Assembly: GCA_018350325.1 (NCBI GenBank)
Contig: JAEVLN010000031.1
Location: 355,472-419,471, forward strand
Source: Globodera rostochiensis
Taxonomy: Eukaryota > Nematoda > Chromadorea > Rhabditida > Heteroderidae
Direction of reading: 5' to 3'
Length of the DNA: 64,000 nt
Under the pieces are notes generated by a model that was not told the origin of the DNA, did no database searches, and saw only the letters and a program-made list of their open reading frames with translations. Both the position numbers and the translations under genes were made by a program. Below are positions 63,701 to 64,000 of this stretch, one piece after another. The stretch's first letter is position 1. Each line of letters starts with the position of its first letter.

Positions 63701-64000
63701 TAAGAAATGTCATTGTAATGAATGGCATCAAGATGTCCGAAAAATGGCATTGTAATGGTACCCTGTTTTATTTTAGGGGGTGCATTAGGGTTTGTTTTTT
63801 TGTTTCAAATTTTGTTTGGAGAGCTCTGGTTACGGCTCTGCAACAGGCATATCAATCACTTCATTAGCATAATGTTTTTGCTTCCATTTTTAGATTTTCT
63901 CTTTGGGTTGCAGTCCCACCAACGATTGGGTGGCGGTCGGACTCGAAAACAACACCGTGGAGGTGTGTGACAACGACCTTTTCCATTTTTGTTGAAGCGC
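60790..64000 (+). CDS. Groucho/TLE (UNC-37-like) co-repressor, partial
   Basis: Exons: about 60790-61189 (LLHHH..., then 11-12 MNPLQPQG/MNPLQPLG octapeptides, then QQQQQHMT; GC donor), 61380-61532 (MARQVMQNNDVQLLMSRFKE), 61600-61730 (QNVNLPGALPVHQHAYAFKM, then SMMPALFPNDASPHGADVP), 62596-62923 (LPHGDVICAVTMAQNGRHVF, TGGRGTVKMWDIG, IRSCKLFPDASTLIVGG), 63276-63557 (ACYALAITPDCRLCFSCCSN, GIWDLHNELKIGQLDGHTDG, LWTGGLDSSVRCWDIGE) and 63894-63962 (IFSLGCSPTNDWVAVGLENN). Phases agree from 61380 on. The WD40 blades match Groucho/TLE, nuclear co-repressors recruited by Hes, TCF and homeodomain factors. The remaining blades lie beyond the window. The N-terminal assignment (octapeptide linker) is less certain. 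Introns carry MITEs. Confidence 0.85.
60864..61140 (+). repeat. 24-bp coding minisatellite, copy 2
   Basis: About 11-12 units of ATGAATCCGCTTCAGCCGCA/T. It lacks the INPH variant that alternates in copy 1. Confidence 0.9.
61771..61898. mobile_element. Short hAT-type MITE in Groucho intron
   Basis: Ends TAGGGCTGCTCGAGA / TCTCGAGCAGCCCTA. Flanks GTACACAT / GTGCACAT (7 of 8). Confidence 0.85.
61907..62160. mobile_element. Half copy of the palindrome-axis element
   Basis: CACTTCAGTGTCCGATTTTA, then AAATCAAACAAACAAGATGC, CGAAAGCTCTAATTGAGAAG and a mirrored TAGAGCTTTTGAATGG, as in 31522-31974. Confidence 0.6.
62170..62460. repeat. 22-bp minisatellite in Groucho intron
   Basis: About ten near-perfect units of CCCCGACCCTCGGGGACGAA (22 bp) from 62241. 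Each unit is partly self-complementary (CCCCGA..TCGGGG). Reading frames on both strands here are artefacts. Confidence 0.9.
62940..63230. repeat. TCTCGATCG-rich repeat in Groucho intron
   Basis: Two or three ~110-bp units containing TCTCGATCGAAATCTTG and GAATTTTT.CCGAGA. Bordered by ATTCAAGC (62940-62947) and ATTCAAGT (63229-63236), a possible 8-bp duplication, but the ends are not inverted repeats. Confidence 0.5.
63657..63765. mobile_element. hAT-like MITE end in Groucho intron
   Basis: CAGGGAGCTCAGATTACCTT and the following AATGGCAAAC and GGCATTGTAATGG match the left end of the element at 42562. Confidence 0.6.

Overview
The window looks like nuclear DNA of a plant-parasitic cyst nematode (Globodera/Heterodera type). 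This is inferred from gene families, not from a marker gene. The sequence shows a cuticle collagen with an outron and a trans-splice acceptor, BTB-BACK-MATH genes, an F-box-like family with an LTGERL motif, a nematode-type GT14 (core-2/I-branching) glycosyltransferase, a Groucho/TLE (UNC-37-like) gene, and nematode-style U1 and U3 RNA genes. Genes are short, intron-rich, often broken, and embedded in very dense non-autonomous DNA transposons. No bacterial or viral features were seen.

Layout. 0-5 kb: transposon debris, a secreted protein with helix-turn-helix-like repeats (2579-3617, + strand) with a decayed partner upstream, and a Mutator-like element. 6-7.4 kb: the collagen gene. 7.8-14.6 kb: minus-strand genes (a doubtful small gene, a BTB-BACK-MATH gene without its BTB exons, a small secreted coiled-coil gene) around a 1.5-kb hAT-type element. 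15.7 kb: a U1 snRNA gene.

16.6-45 kb: a large imperfect palindrome (arms 16579-31190 and 32311-44993, spacer about 1.1 kb). Outward from the centre each arm carries U1 snRNA, U3 snoRNA, a BTB gene relic and a GT14 gene. The inner ~3 kb of the arms is collinear without net indels and looks essentially identical. The outer arms have diverged and carry arm-specific insertions and deletions. The left GT14 copy looks intact. The right copy has a frameshift and a large deletion.

45.6-48.9 kb: an F-box-family gene interrupted inside a coding exon by a hAT element that still holds a transposase remnant. 49.4-53.3 kb: a ~270-bp satellite with two hAT elements inserted in it. 53.3-61.7 kb: a direct segmental duplication of E/K coiled-coil genes and Q/P-rich modules. 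The second copy runs into a Groucho WD40 gene that leaves the window at its right end.

Recurrent mobile structures. (1) At least ten hAT-type elements have CAGGG- or TAGGG-like terminal inverted repeats and 8-bp target duplications, several confirmed by empty sites in sister copies. (2) A SINE-like unit has a tRNA-like head and, 240-400 nt downstream in constant orientation, a conserved GC-rich hairpin (arms TCGGCGGYGCC / GGCACCGCCGA) followed by a C-tract. The hairpin also occurs alone about ten times. Most ORFs in the repeats are spurious. Exon models were read by eye from splice signals and family resemblance and need transcript support.
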